Below, piece by piece: positions 26,103-34,311 of a DNA stretch of 64,000 nt. Numbering within the stretch: position 1 is the stretch's first letter; every line of letters starts with the position of its first letter. The notes beneath the pieces were generated by a model. That model was not told where the DNA came from. It was given only the letters and a program-made list of their open reading frames with translations, and did not search any database. This DNA is from DASXQK01 sp963757155 (GTDB lineage: Bacteria; Pseudomonadota; Alphaproteobacteria; Dongiales; Dongiaceae). Position numbers and translations under genes: made by a program. Where the stretch lies: positions 310,001 to 374,000 of the forward strand of contig CAVWQS010000014.1 of the NCBI GenBank assembly GCA_963757155.1, read 5' to 3'.

Positions 26103-26990
26103 TCAGCGCCGCCGCGCCACCACCACCCCGGCGAGGATCAGCACGGCCGACAGCACCAAGGTGTCGTTCGGCCGCTCGTCGAGAAGGAAGAAGGCGAGCA
26201 CCAGGCCGGAGAGGGGCTGGAGGAACTGGATCGTTCCCATGCGCGCGATTCCGCCCCGCGCCAGCGCCCAATACCAGCCGATATAGCCGAGGGTCGAACT
26301 CATCCAGGCGAGGAAGGCGACCGCGCCCCAGGCAACCGGCCCCGCCGGCGGCAGGGACCAGCCGCCGGTCGCTAGCGGCAGGACGGGCATCAGCAGGATC
26401 GAAGCGGCCGTCGCACCCCAGAGCGTGGTGCCGAGGCTGGCATATTGCATCTGCGACAGCCGGGCCCCGGCGACATAGCCTGTCGACGCCAGCACGCTCG
26501 ACACCGCCACCAGCAGGTCGCCGGCCAAGGAGGCATCGGCCTTGCCCAAGGGCCCGCGCCCGGTCACCAGCACGACCTCGCCCGCCAGAGCGATAAGGCA
26601 GCCGATCCACCAGCGGCCACTGGGCCGGCGGCGCTCGACCGCCGCAGCAATGAGGCCGGTGAAGATCGGCAGGGCGGCCAGGATCAGCCCGCCATGCATG
26701 GCCGAGGTCAGGCGCTGGCCGATGGAATAGAGCAGGGGAAAGCCGATGAAGCCGCAGAAGGCCGAAAGCGCCAGCAGCGGGATCTGGGGTCCCCGCGGCA
26801 GCGGGGTACGCAGCAGCAGGGCCAGCGGCAAGGCGACGAGCCCCGCCAGCAGCGTGCGTCCCATGCCCACAACGATCGGATCGATCTCGCGCGCCGCGAG
26901 CTTGGTGGCGACGGGCGTCGAGCCCCAGAGGACGACCACGGCCAGCGCGACCGCGAGCGGCAGCCAGGCAGCCTCCAGCCCGCGCCTCAT
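26103..26990 (-). CDS. EamA/DMT-family transporter (RhaT-like)
   Basis: 295 residues, ten predicted helices in two EamA repeats: first VVVLWGSTPVATKLAA to VVLVTGRGPL, second GDLLVAVSSVLASTGYVAG to LILAGVVVARRR. Conserved GRTLLAGLVALP and IQFLQPLSGLVLAFFLLDE blocks are present. It exports or imports a metabolite of unknown kind. It begins 10 bases downstream of the aminotransferase stop on the same strand, so the two are likely one operon and the transporter may handle the amino compound. Confidence 0.9.
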   Translation of the reverse strand: MRRGLEAAWLPLAVALAVVVLWGSTPVATKLAAREIDPIVVGMGRTLLAGLVALPLALLLRTPLPRGPQIPLLALSAFCGFIGFPLLYSIGQRLTSAMHGGLILAALPIFTGLIAAAVERRRPSGRWWIGCLIALAGEVVLVTGRGPLGKADASLAGDLLVAVSSVLASTGYVAGARLSQMQYASLGTTLWGATAASILLMPVLPLATGGWSLPPAGPVAWGAVAFLAWMSSTLGYIGWYWALARGGIARMGTIQFLQPLSGLVLAFFLLDERPNDTLVLSAVLILAGVVVARRR

Positions 26991-27000
26991 ATCGCGGGCG

Positions 27001-28416
27001 TCAGTTGCGCCACAATCCCTCGGCGGCGAGATCGGCCATCGTGGCCTCGATGCCCCGGCGCAGGATGGCGGCCAAGGCCTCGATCTCGGCCTCGCCGAGG
27101 ATCAGCGGCGGCGAGATGATATTGAGCGCGCCGATGGGCCGCACGATGAGGCCGAGCCTTTCGCAATGATCGGAGATCCGCTTGCCGATATTGACCTCTT
27201 CCGGGAAAGGTTCGCCGGTCGCGGGATCGGCCACATTCTCGACGCACATCATGAAATGGCTGCCGCGGACATCGCCCACGATCGGCAGATCGCGCAACGC
27301 CTGCAGCCGCTGCTCCAGCAGCGGCCCGACGCGGCGGACATGGCCGCAGATGTCCTCCCGTTCCATGAGCGCGATATTGGCGAGCCCGGCGGCGCAGGCG
27401 ACGGGATGGCCCGAATAGGTGAATCCATTGGTGAACCAGCCATCCGGGTCGGGTGCGCTGATCACCTCATAGATCTCGTCGGAGAAGATGCAGGCGCCCA
27501 GCGGCTGGTAGCCCGAGGTCAGGCCCTTGGCGCAGACCAGGAGATCGGGCTCGATGCCGAAGACGTCCCGGGAGGCGAACATATGGCCGAGCCGGCCGAA
27601 ACCCGTGACCACCTCATCGGCGATGTAGAGGATATCGTAGCGGCGGCAGAGCTCGCGGCTGCGCCGGTTGTAGCCCTCCGGCGGCACGATGACGCCGCCG
27701 GCGCCCAGCACCAGCTCGGCGAAGAAGGCGGCGACGTTCTCGGGCCCGATCTCCAGGATCTTCGCCTCCAGCTCGTCTATGAGATGATCGCAGAATTCGG
27801 CGACGGTCATGCCCTTCGGGCGGCGATAGACATTGGGGGAGGAGATGTGATGCACCCAATCATCGATGAAATGCAGATGGGGGCTGCGATCGCCCGGCTT
27901 GCCGGAGATCGAGCCGGTGAGAAAGGTGCTGCCATGATAGGAATCATGGCGCGAGATGAGATGGCGCTTCTGCGGCTTGCCGCGCCGGCTCTGGTAGTAC
28001 TGGATCAGGCGCACCGCCGTGTCATTGGCCGTCGACCCGCCGCAGGTGAAGAAGACATGGTTCAGCGCGCCAGGAGCAAGTGCAGCCAACTGGGCGGCCA
28101 GCTCGGCGGCGGGCACATTGGTGGTGTCGACGAAGGGGTTGAAGAAGGCGAGGCGGCGCGCCTGGTCGGTTATGGCCGCGACGATCTCCTCGCGGCCATA
28201 ACCCATATTGACGCACCAGAGCCCGGCGATGCCGTCGAGATAGCGCTTGCCGGCGATATCATAGACGAAGGCACCCTCGCCGCGCCCCATGACCAGCGAG
28301 CCGTCCTTCTTGAAGGAATCGAAATGGGTCCAGGGATGGAGAAAATGGTCGCGGTCCTTGCGCCAGATATCCTGCGGATCGACCTGATCGAAACTGGCGA
28401 TGCCCGGCTGCGACAT
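27001..28416 (-). CDS. Class III pyridoxal-phosphate aminotransferase
   Basis: 471 residues from ATG 28416 (MSQPGIASFDQVDPQDIWRK). It contains HPWTHFDSFKKDGSLVM, GLWCVNMGYGREE and FTCGGSTANDTAVRL for phosphate binding. The PLP-contacting Asp is in LYIADEVVTGFGRLG and the Schiff-base Lys in LVCAKGLTSGYQPLGA. This matches omega-amino acid transaminases (beta-alanine, taurine, putrescine or hypotaurine to pyruvate). The exact donor is unknown. It is followed by an EamA transporter gene 10 bases downstream. Confidence 0.93.
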   Translation of the reverse strand: MSQPGIASFDQVDPQDIWRKDRDHFLHPWTHFDSFKKDGSLVMGRGEGAFVYDIAGKRYLDGIAGLWCVNMGYGREEIVAAITDQARRLAFFNPFVDTTNVPAAELAAQLAALAPGALNHVFFTCGGSTANDTAVRLIQYYQSRRGKPQKRHLISRHDSYHGSTFLTGSISGKPGDRSPHLHFIDDWVHHISSPNVYRRPKGMTVAEFCDHLIDELEAKILEIGPENVAAFFAELVLGAGGVIVPPEGYNRRSRELCRRYDILYIADEVVTGFGRLGHMFASRDVFGIEPDLLVCAKGLTSGYQPLGACIFSDEIYEVISAPDPDGWFTNGFTYSGHPVACAAGLANIALMEREDICGHVRRVGPLLEQRLQALRDLPIVGDVRGSHFMMCVENVADPATGEPFPEEVNIGKRISDHCERLGLIVRPIGALNIISPPLILGEAEIEALAAILRRGIEATMADLAAEGLWRN

Positions 28417-28461
28417 GATGCTCGCTTCCCCCTTGACCCGAACTCGGCACAATATGGTGCG

Positions 28462-29370
28462 ATGATTGGGATCGCAGGATATGGCGCCTTGAGCGTCGGA
28501 ACCAGGGCCGCGCCGGGGATCAGCCGGCTCAACCTCCCGTCCCTCGTCCTTATGCTTGGGGCATTTCTCCTGTCGATCGGCCAGGCCTGGTCGGCGGCTG
28601 CCCGGCTGACCATCACCCTCGGCGGGGTGACGCGGCAGCTCAGCGCCGAGGATCTGTTGCGCGATCCGGCCACGGTCGAGATCGAGGTGCCGCAGGACAT
28701 CGCCTACGGACGGGCCATGCGCTATCGCGCAATACCGCTCGCGGTGCTGCTGCGGGGCGCCGCCATCTCACCCGATCAGGCCATCGAGGCCATGTCGAGC
28801 GACGGTTTCGTCGCGACCCTCCCGCTCGACTTGCTCCAGCGCCAGCCCGCGGACCGCGGTTCGGTCCCCTATCTCGCCATCGAGCCGCCGGGTTCGCCCT
28901 GGCCGATGCTGGCCGGCAAGAGTGTCAGTGCCGGTCCGTTCTATATCGTCTGGCTCCGACCCGAGGTGGAGGGCGTTCGTACGGAGCAATGGCCTTATGA
29001 GGTCGTCGAGATTCGCGCATCGGATTTGCCGGCGAAGCGCTGGCCGGTATTGGCCGTCGATCCAAAATTGCCGGCGGGGGACCCGCGCCGCGCCGGCGAG
29101 GCTCTCTATGCCACCATGTGTCTCGTCTGCCACAGGTTGAATGGAGCCGGGAGTGCCGGACTGGGGCCGGACCTCAATCTGCCGATGAATCCGACCGAAT
29201 ATTTCCAGAGCGACGCGCTCCACGCCTATATCCGTGATCCCGCTGCGCTGCGTCATTGGCCAGGCATGGCGATGCCGGGTTTCAGCAAGGCGGCCCTCAG
29301 CGATCACGAGATCGATTTGATCATCGCCTATCTCAGCCACATGGCCGGTCGCAAGAGTCCGGCGCCGTGA
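28462..29370 (+). CDS. Molybdopterin-oxidoreductase-like domain fused to a C-terminal cytochrome c domain
   Basis: 302 residues if started at ATG 28462. An ATG at 28552 (MLGAFLLSIGQAWSAA) would give a cleaner signal peptide, and both lack a strong ribosome site. Residues 45-190 resemble the molybdopterin-dependent oxidoreductase fold (GGVTRQLSAEDLLRDP, YRAIPLAVLLRGA, GSPWPMLAGKSVSAGPFYIVW). The C-terminal ~85 residues hold a haem c motif Cys-Leu-Val-Cys-His (CLVCHRLNGAGSAGLGPDLN) with the distal Met in PGMAMPGFSKAALS. It is probably a periplasmic electron-transfer protein. Whether the first domain binds a molybdenum cofactor is not shown. It is divergent from the aminotransferase gene. Confidence 0.8.
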   Translation: MIGIAGYGALSVGTRAAPGISRLNLPSLVLMLGAFLLSIGQAWSAAARLTITLGGVTRQLSAEDLLRDPATVEIEVPQDIAYGRAMRYRAIPLAVLLRGAAISPDQAIEAMSSDGFVATLPLDLLQRQPADRGSVPYLAIEPPGSPWPMLAGKSVSAGPFYIVWLRPEVEGVRTEQWPYEVVEIRASDLPAKRWPVLAVDPKLPAGDPRRAGEALYATMCLVCHRLNGAGSAGLGPDLNLPMNPTEYFQSDALHAYIRDPAALRHWPGMAMPGFSKAALSDHEIDLIIAYLSHMAGRKSPAP

Positions 29371-29547
29371 AAAAAACTTTGTCGAGCGAGATTTCATTTG
29401 TCCTTGGCCGTTGCCATGGCCAATTGAACAGCACCTGTAATCCCGGCGGGGCTTCGGGCTTGGCGTTCGGAACCGCGGGGACCATGGGCGCGTTTACTAG
29501 TCGCCCGCGGGTATCGATCAAACCGCAGCAGAAGTTGGAGATCAGAG

Positions 29548-30165
29548 ATGGCCGTCGAACTGCCGAAGCTTCCCTATGCGCTGGATGCGCTCGAGCCGCA
29601 TGTCAGCAAATCCACCTTGGAGTTCCACCATGGCAAGCATCACAAGGCCTATGTGGACAAGACCAATGAGCTGATCGCCAATACCGATCTCGCGAACAAG
29701 AGCCTGGAGGAGATCGTGCGGGCGGCGGCCGGCCAGAAGGACAAGACGGCGCTCTTCAACAATGCCGCCCAGGCTTGGAATCACACCTTCCTGTGGAATT
29801 CGATGTCGCCCAAGGGCGGCAAGCCCAGCGGTGCGCTAGCGCAGGCGATCGAGAAGGATCTCGGCGGCTTCGCCACTTTTGCCGAGAACTTCAAGAAGGC
29901 CGCGGTCGGCCAGTTCGGCAGCGGCTGGGCTTGGCTCGTGCTGGCCAATGGCAAGCTGGAGATCATCGCCACTGCCAATGCCGATACGCCGCTGGTCCAT
30001 GGCAAGACGCCGCTCCTCACCCTCGATGTGTGGGAGCATGCCTATTACCTCGACTATCAGAATCGGCGCCCGGACTACGTGTCGACCTTCCTCGAGAAGA
30101 TCGCCAATTGGGAGTTCGCCCAGAGCAATCTGCAAAAGGCCAGCCAGCGTAAGGCTGCCGAGTAG
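29548..30165 (+). CDS. sodB: Superoxide dismutase, iron type
   Basis: 205 residues from ATG 29548 (GGAGATCAGAG upstream). Metal ligands are in FHHGKHHKAYVDK, AWNHTFLWN and the DVWEHAYYLDYQNRRPDYV block. The GQFGSGWAWL motif is characteristic of Fe-type enzymes. It dismutates superoxide in the cytoplasm. It lies next to, but convergent with, a universal stress protein gene; an inverted repeat at 30187-30218 separates them. Confidence 0.95.
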   Translation: MAVELPKLPYALDALEPHVSKSTLEFHHGKHHKAYVDKTNELIANTDLANKSLEEIVRAAAGQKDKTALFNNAAQAWNHTFLWNSMSPKGGKPSGALAQAIEKDLGGFATFAENFKKAAVGQFGSGWAWLVLANGKLEIIATANADTPLVHGKTPLLTLDVWEHAYYLDYQNRRPDYVSTFLEKIANWEFAQSNLQKASQRKAAE

Positions 30166-30186
30166 CGCGCCCGCCAGGCCGGCCAG

Positions 30187-30218
30187 AATCCCCGCGCCCC
30201 GCAAGGGACGCGGGGATT
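30187..30218. terminator. Inverted repeat between convergent sodB and uspA-like genes
   Basis: A 10-bp perfect stem, AATCCCCGCG (30187-30196) and CGCGGGGATT (30209-30218), with a 12-base loop, between the two 3' ends. No long T-run follows, so termination efficiency is uncertain; it can serve either strand. Confidence 0.6.
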
Positions 30219-30219
30219 C

Positions 30220-30657
30220 CTATGCCTGCTCGGTGCCGACCACCAGGAGATTGCAGGGCATCTGCTCGAAGATCGAATGGCCGGTCGATTTGTCGAAATA
30301 ATGCTGCAGCCCGGCGCGCTCATGATGGCCGATCACCACCAGATCGGCCTTGGTCTCATGGGCGGCGAAGCAGATCGCCTGGGCTGGCTCGCCATGGGCG
30401 CAGTGAACCTCGACCTCGACCCCGGCCTCCCGGATCGCCCCGGCTTCGGCCTCCAGCACATCGCGGAATTCCTCGGCGAATCTGTCCGGCAGCCCCATCG
30501 GCGCCATGGCCTCGGCGATCATGACGCGGGTGTCGTTGGTGACGACGCCGATCAGGATGACCGTGGCGTTCAGCGCCCCCGCCAGTCCGACGCCTTCGCG
30601 CAAGACCGGCTCGCTCTCCGCCTTGCCGTCATAGGCGATTAGAATTCGCGTATACAT
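30220..30657 (-). CDS. Universal stress protein (UspA family)
   Basis: 145 residues, one Usp domain. It begins TRILIAYDGKAESEPVLREGVGLAG and ends DLVVIGHHERAGLQHYFDKSTGHSIFEQMPCNLLVV. The glycine-rich ATP-binding pattern of UspFG-type proteins is incomplete, so nucleotide binding is uncertain. ATG 30657 lies behind GGGGACGGAAC. Family members are induced by starvation and stress; proximity to sodB fits a stress theme. Confidence 0.92.
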   Translation of the reverse strand: MYTRILIAYDGKAESEPVLREGVGLAGALNATVILIGVVTNDTRVMIAEAMAPMGLPDRFAEEFRDVLEAEAGAIREAGVEVEVHCAHGEPAQAICFAAHETKADLVVIGHHERAGLQHYFDKSTGHSIFEQMPCNLLVVGTEQA

Positions 30658-30786
30658 GTTCCGTCCCCTCGGGGTCCCCGGAGATCATGACGGCGGAATA
30701 ATCCACCCATGTTCCTGGCGCCCGTGTTCCCAGCCTAACCCGCTGCTATAATGCGCGGTGCCCCGGCGCCGGGGAAGGGGGGATTC

Positions 30787-31689
30787 ATGGGCTGTTCATC
30801 CATCCGACGTCTTCGCCTCGCCTTCGGGGCGATGCTCCTGTTGCTCGGCCTCGCCTTGCAGCCCGCCGCGGCCGCCCCCAACCCGCCCTTCGGCAGCTAC
30901 CTGCTCAGCTGCAAGAATCCCCGGGTGCAGGGCCTTATCGGGGGCAGCGGGGCCAATCTGGTGGCCAATTGCCGGACCAATGACGGGCGCTATGTCATGA
31001 GCATGCTGCCGGTCGATTGCGACGGCGATATCGCCAATATCAACGGCCAGCTGCGCTGCATGACGCTCACCCCTTCCAACAAGCCGCCCTTCGGCAGCTA
31101 TCAGCTGAGCTGCAACGGGATCTACATGACCGGCCCGATCCTGCATGCCTCCTGCCTGAATCGGAACGGCCGGGCCTGGGACACGACCCTCAACGTGCTG
31201 AATTGCAAGGGCGATATCGCCAATCAGAACGGCCAGCTTACCTGCCAGGGCGCCACCATTCAGATCCCCGCCGGCAGCTACCAGCAGAGCTGCAACGGCG
31301 CCTATATGACGGGACCGGTCCTGCGCGCCAAATGCCGTGACCAGAGCGGCAGGATGGTCCAGGCCGAGCTCAATGTCCTGGGATGCCGCCAGGACATCGC
31401 CAATATGAACGGCTATCTCACCTGCCAGGGCCCCGGCTACGGCTCCATCATCGTCTTCGCCGGCGTCGGCTGGCAGGGACAGAGCCGGACGATCCAATAT
31501 GCGATCCCGGACCTCAGTGCCATCGGCTTCAGCAATATGATCCAGTCCATCGCGATCGCGCAGGGGACTTGGGAATTCTGTACCGCGCCTTATTTCAGCG
31601 GCCGCTGTGAGAAGCTGAATTGCGGGGTGGGCAATCTGAACAAGATGGGCCTCGCCAACCAGATCTCCTCGATCCGCCCCCTGCGCTAG
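30787..31689 (+). CDS. Secreted protein with three cyanovirin-N-like repeats and a beta/gamma-crystallin domain
   Basis: 300 residues from ATG 30787. Signal peptide 1-34 (LAFGAMLLLLGLALQPAAAA). Three repeats of about 53 residues follow, each of the form GSYxxSCxG ... CxxxxGR ... LNxLxCxxDIANxNGxLxC (about 38-96, 102-160 and 164-218). This is the CVNH lectin repeat. The C-terminal ~80 residues show two Greek-key motifs of a beta/gamma-crystallin domain (VFAGVGWQGQSRTIQYAIPD, GTWEFCTAPYFSGRCEKL). Canonical CVNH domains have two repeats; three is odd. It probably binds glycans or calcium outside the cell. Biological role unknown. Confidence 0.85.
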   Translation: MGCSSIRRLRLAFGAMLLLLGLALQPAAAAPNPPFGSYLLSCKNPRVQGLIGGSGANLVANCRTNDGRYVMSMLPVDCDGDIANINGQLRCMTLTPSNKPPFGSYQLSCNGIYMTGPILHASCLNRNGRAWDTTLNVLNCKGDIANQNGQLTCQGATIQIPAGSYQQSCNGAYMTGPVLRAKCRDQSGRMVQAELNVLGCRQDIANMNGYLTCQGPGYGSIIVFAGVGWQGQSRTIQYAIPDLSAIGFSNMIQSIAIAQGTWEFCTAPYFSGRCEKLNCGVGNLNKMGLANQISSIRPLR

Positions 31690-31710
31690 ACTCGCGCCTT
31701 CGCTCTCCTC

Positions 31711-31740
31711 TCGTCATTCCCGCGAAAGCGGGAATGACGG
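31711..31740. repeat. Dispersed palindrome GTCATTCCCGC...GCGGGAATGAC, copy 1
   Basis: A perfect 11-bp inverted repeat (31713-31723 with 31728-31738) and a GAAA loop, 22 bases after the stop of the CVNH gene. Palindromes of this type are widespread dispersed repeats in proteobacteria. A degenerate copy lies at 33297-33326. It may also terminate transcription. Confidence 0.75.
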
Positions 31741-31765
31741 AAGAAAGAGCGGGATTACGAGGCGT

Positions 31766-33217
31766 TCAATATCCCGGCGGTGAAACAAAGCCGCCGATCT
31801 CGCGTGCCAGGAGACGGGCGAAGTCGATCGAGGTCAGATCCTGGAGATTGTCGGTGATGATCTGAACGCCCAGCGGCAGCCCCGCCGCCGTCAGGCCGAT
31901 GGGCGTCACCGTCGAGGGCAGATTGACCACGCCCGAGATGCCGGCCCAGAAGAGCTGGTCGTTGGTGTTCTCCGGTTTGCCGTTGACGGTGATGACGCGG
32001 TCGAGGCGCTCGCCCTTCTGGTCATGGGGCCAGGCCGCCCCCGCGGCCACGGGGGTCAGCAGCACATCCCAATTCTGGAAGAAGGCATGCCAGGCCCAGC
32101 GCAATTTGGTGCGCTCCTCATGGGCGGCCAGCCAGTCGCGATGGAGGATCGTCGTCGCGCGGGCGACCCGCGCCTTGTAGCTGTCATCCTCCGGCGCCAG
32201 CTGCGCCGCGCGGCTCTGCCAATCGGCAAAGACCGCGGGCGCAATCCGCGCCATGGTCACGGCCCGCAACAGCCGGATATAGAGGGCATGGGCCTTGGTC
32301 GTGTCGATGGCCGGCCGGGCCTCGAAGGAGACCGTGGCGCCGAGCTTGTGCAATTCGCGTCCCACCTCCGCCAGCCGGGCGGAATATTCGGAATCGACGG
32401 CACAATTGGGATCGCCCAGCATTACCGCCACGCGGTAATCGGCGAGCTTCGTCTTGAGGGGCTTGGGTAGCGCCAGGCGCCAGCCCGCGGCGTCGAGCTC
32501 GTCGGGGCCGGCGAGCACCGAGAGGGCGAGGCCCAGATCCTCCGCCGTGCGCGCGAGGGGGCCGGCGACCGAGATATCCGACATGGCCAGCGCGCCGCTC
32601 GGGCTTTGGCCGCGCAGCGGGACGATGCCCCAGCTCGGCTTATGACCCAGCACCCCGCAGTAATGCGCCGGGTTGCGGATGGAGGCGCCGATGTCCGATC
32701 CCAGCTCCAGCGCGCAGAGACCGGCGGCGAGCGCGGCCGAGGAGCCGCCAGAGGAGCCGCCCGGCGTCCGGCTGAGATCCCAGGGGTTGTTGGTCGTGCC
32801 ATAGATCGCATTGAAGCTCTGCCAATCCGCCAGCATCAGCGGCACATTGGTCTTGCCGAAGATGATGGCACCCGCCGCACGCAGCCGTGCCGTGGTGACG
32901 GCGTCGGTCTTGGCGATATGACCGCTGAGCTCCGGGATGCCCCAAGTCGTCGGCGCGCCGGCGAGATCGAAGGATTCCTTGATGGTCATGGGCAGGCCGT
33001 GCAGCGGCCCCCAGGTCTCGCCGCGGGCGAGCACCTGATCCGCCTGGTTCGCCCGCTCCCGCGCGGCCTCGAGATCGGTCCAGATGATCGCATTCAGCGC
33101 GGGATTGAAGCGCTCCACCCGCGCAAGGTGATGCTCCAGAAGCTCGAGGCAGCCGATTTCCCGGCTGCGCAGCTTGCCGGCCAGCTTATGGGCCGGCAGA
33201 TAGGCGATGTCGGTCAA
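31766..33217 (-). CDS. Amidase (amidase-signature family)
   Basis: 483 residues. The Ser-cisSer-Lys triad is visible: Lys80 in MTIKESFDLAG, Ser155 in the TPGGSSGGSSAA signature and Ser179 in SDIGASIRNPAHYCG. The start AHKLAGKLRSREIGCLELLEHHLARVERFNP is typical. These enzymes hydrolyse amides or carbamates in the cytoplasm; the substrate is not predictable. It is transcribed away from the IclR gene behind it, and a short repeat lies between. ATG 33217 follows AGAAGGAATCCAACTTG. Confidence 0.92.
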   Translation of the reverse strand: MTDIAYLPAHKLAGKLRSREIGCLELLEHHLARVERFNPALNAIIWTDLEAARERANQADQVLARGETWGPLHGLPMTIKESFDLAGAPTTWGIPELSGHIAKTDAVTTARLRAAGAIIFGKTNVPLMLADWQSFNAIYGTTNNPWDLSRTPGGSSGGSSAALAAGLCALELGSDIGASIRNPAHYCGVLGHKPSWGIVPLRGQSPSGALAMSDISVAGPLARTAEDLGLALSVLAGPDELDAAGWRLALPKPLKTKLADYRVAVMLGDPNCAVDSEYSARLAEVGRELHKLGATVSFEARPAIDTTKAHALYIRLLRAVTMARIAPAVFADWQSRAAQLAPEDDSYKARVARATTILHRDWLAAHEERTKLRWAWHAFFQNWDVLLTPVAAGAAWPHDQKGERLDRVITVNGKPENTNDQLFWAGISGVVNLPSTVTPIGLTAAGLPLGVQIITDNLQDLTSIDFARLLAREIGGFVSPPGY

Positions 33218-33296
33218 GTTGGATTCCTTCTCCCCCGAGAGGGTTACAGCCTAGGGGGCCTGACGGGGTTCGGGCAAGTCGACTCTGCTCTCTGTC

Positions 33297-33326
33297 CTCA
33301 TTCCCGCTTTCGGGGATTGACGGACA
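33297..33326. repeat. Dispersed palindrome, degenerate copy 2
   Basis: CTCATTCCCGCTTTCGGGGATTGACGGAC matches the 31711 element at most positions of both arms. It lies between the amidase start and the IclR stop. Confidence 0.55.
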
Positions 33327-33335
33327 TAAGACGGA

Positions 33336-34130
33336 TCATCCCCGGTCTAACGCCGGGCGTCGTGCTTCGGGCGGACCATCTCCGCCGAGCTGGCGCGAGA
33401 TGCGCGCGGCGAAGCGGATGACGTCTTGCGCCAGCGCCTCCTGCCGGCCCAGCCAGTCGCGCGGCTTCAAGCCTGTGACGCTGATGGCCCCGGCGGCCTG
33501 GCCGTTGCGGTCGAAGACGCAGGCGCCGATGCAGGCCACGCCCTCGGTATCCTCCTCGTCATCCACCGCATAGCCGCGACGCGCCGTCTCGGCGAGATCG
33601 CTCATGAGCGCGCCGAGGCTGGTGATCGTCTTGGGCGTGCGCCGGGGCAGGCCGATCTTGCGCAGGATGGCCCTGGCATCCTCCGCCGGCCGCGCGGCCA
33701 GCAGCGCCTTGCCCACGGCGGAGCAATGGGGCAGCTCGCGCCGGCCCAGCGCCGAATCGAAACGCACCGCCCCCGGCGCGTCGATGCGGCCGACCACCAC
33801 GGCATAGCCCTCGTCCAGGATGGCGACGCGGGAGGTGAGGCCGATTTCGGCGGTTAGCTCGCGCAGCACCGGCAGCGCGATATCGGCCAGCGCGATATTG
33901 CCCACGGCGAGATCGCCCAGCCGCGCCAGGCTGAGCCCCAGCCGATAGCGCCGGTTGGCCCCGGCCCCGGCATCGGCGACGAAGCCATGGGCGAGCAGGG
34001 TCTGCAGGATCGCATAGGTGGCGGCCTTGGAGAGGCCCTGGCCGAGGGCGAGATCGGTGAGGCGCGCGCCCTCGCGGCCGCGGGCTGCGATCAGCTCCAG
34101 CAGGTCGAGGGCGCGCCCCAGGCTCTGCAC
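33336..34130 (-). CDS. IclR-family transcriptional regulator of the sugar-acid cluster
   Basis: 264 residues from GTG 34130. The wHTH is residues 1-60 (QSLGRALDLLELIAARG, LSKAATYAILQTLLAHGFV). The IclR effector domain follows, with CSAVGKALLAARPAEDA and DDEEDTEGVACIGACVFD. The usual RYRVQSL lead-in precedes the GTG in frame without any other start codon, so the N-terminus may be longer if a base is miscalled. It is divergent from the dehydratase gene (34312), with a promoter and direct repeats between, as expected for a local regulator. Confidence 0.88.
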   Translation of the reverse strand: MQSLGRALDLLELIAARGREGARLTDLALGQGLSKAATYAILQTLLAHGFVADAGAGANRRYRLGLSLARLGDLAVGNIALADIALPVLRELTAEIGLTSRVAILDEGYAVVVGRIDAPGAVRFDSALGRRELPHCSAVGKALLAARPAEDARAILRKIGLPRRTPKTITSLGALMSDLAETARRGYAVDDEEDTEGVACIGACVFDRNGQAAGAISVTGLKPRDWLGRQEALAQDVIRFAARISRQLGGDGPPEARRPALDRG

Positions 34131-34231
34131 CCGATAGCGCTCCGGCGCAGCTGCGACGCCCGCCGGTGGCGCGGGGAGATGTTCGCCGTGGTGGTCTTCA
34201 AGGCCTGGTGATCTTCAAGAACAGGGGCTCA

Positions 34232-34301
34232 TTGACTCGTTTTTGCCGCGGGGCATAAGATAGCATCAGCAAACACGATTTTTCTATACCAAACACGGGA
34301 G
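34232..34301 (+). promoter_or_regulatory. Promoter and AAACACG direct repeats before the dehydratase operon
   Basis: TTGACT at 34232-34237 and TAAGAT at 34256-34261 are 18 bases apart, a good sigma-70 pair. Downstream, AAACACG occurs at 34271-34277 and again at 34291-34297, exactly 20 bases (two helical turns) apart. A repressor bound there would block transcription. The divergent IclR gene is the natural candidate; this is inference. Confidence 0.45.
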
Positions 34302-34311
34302 AGATACGGGC

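Noticed and set aside
26746..28461. Long plus-strand extension before the cytochrome c hybrid gene
   Set aside because: It is antisense to the aminotransferase and EamA genes and rich in Asp/His/Gly runs typical of shadow frames. The real protein begins at 28462 or 28552.
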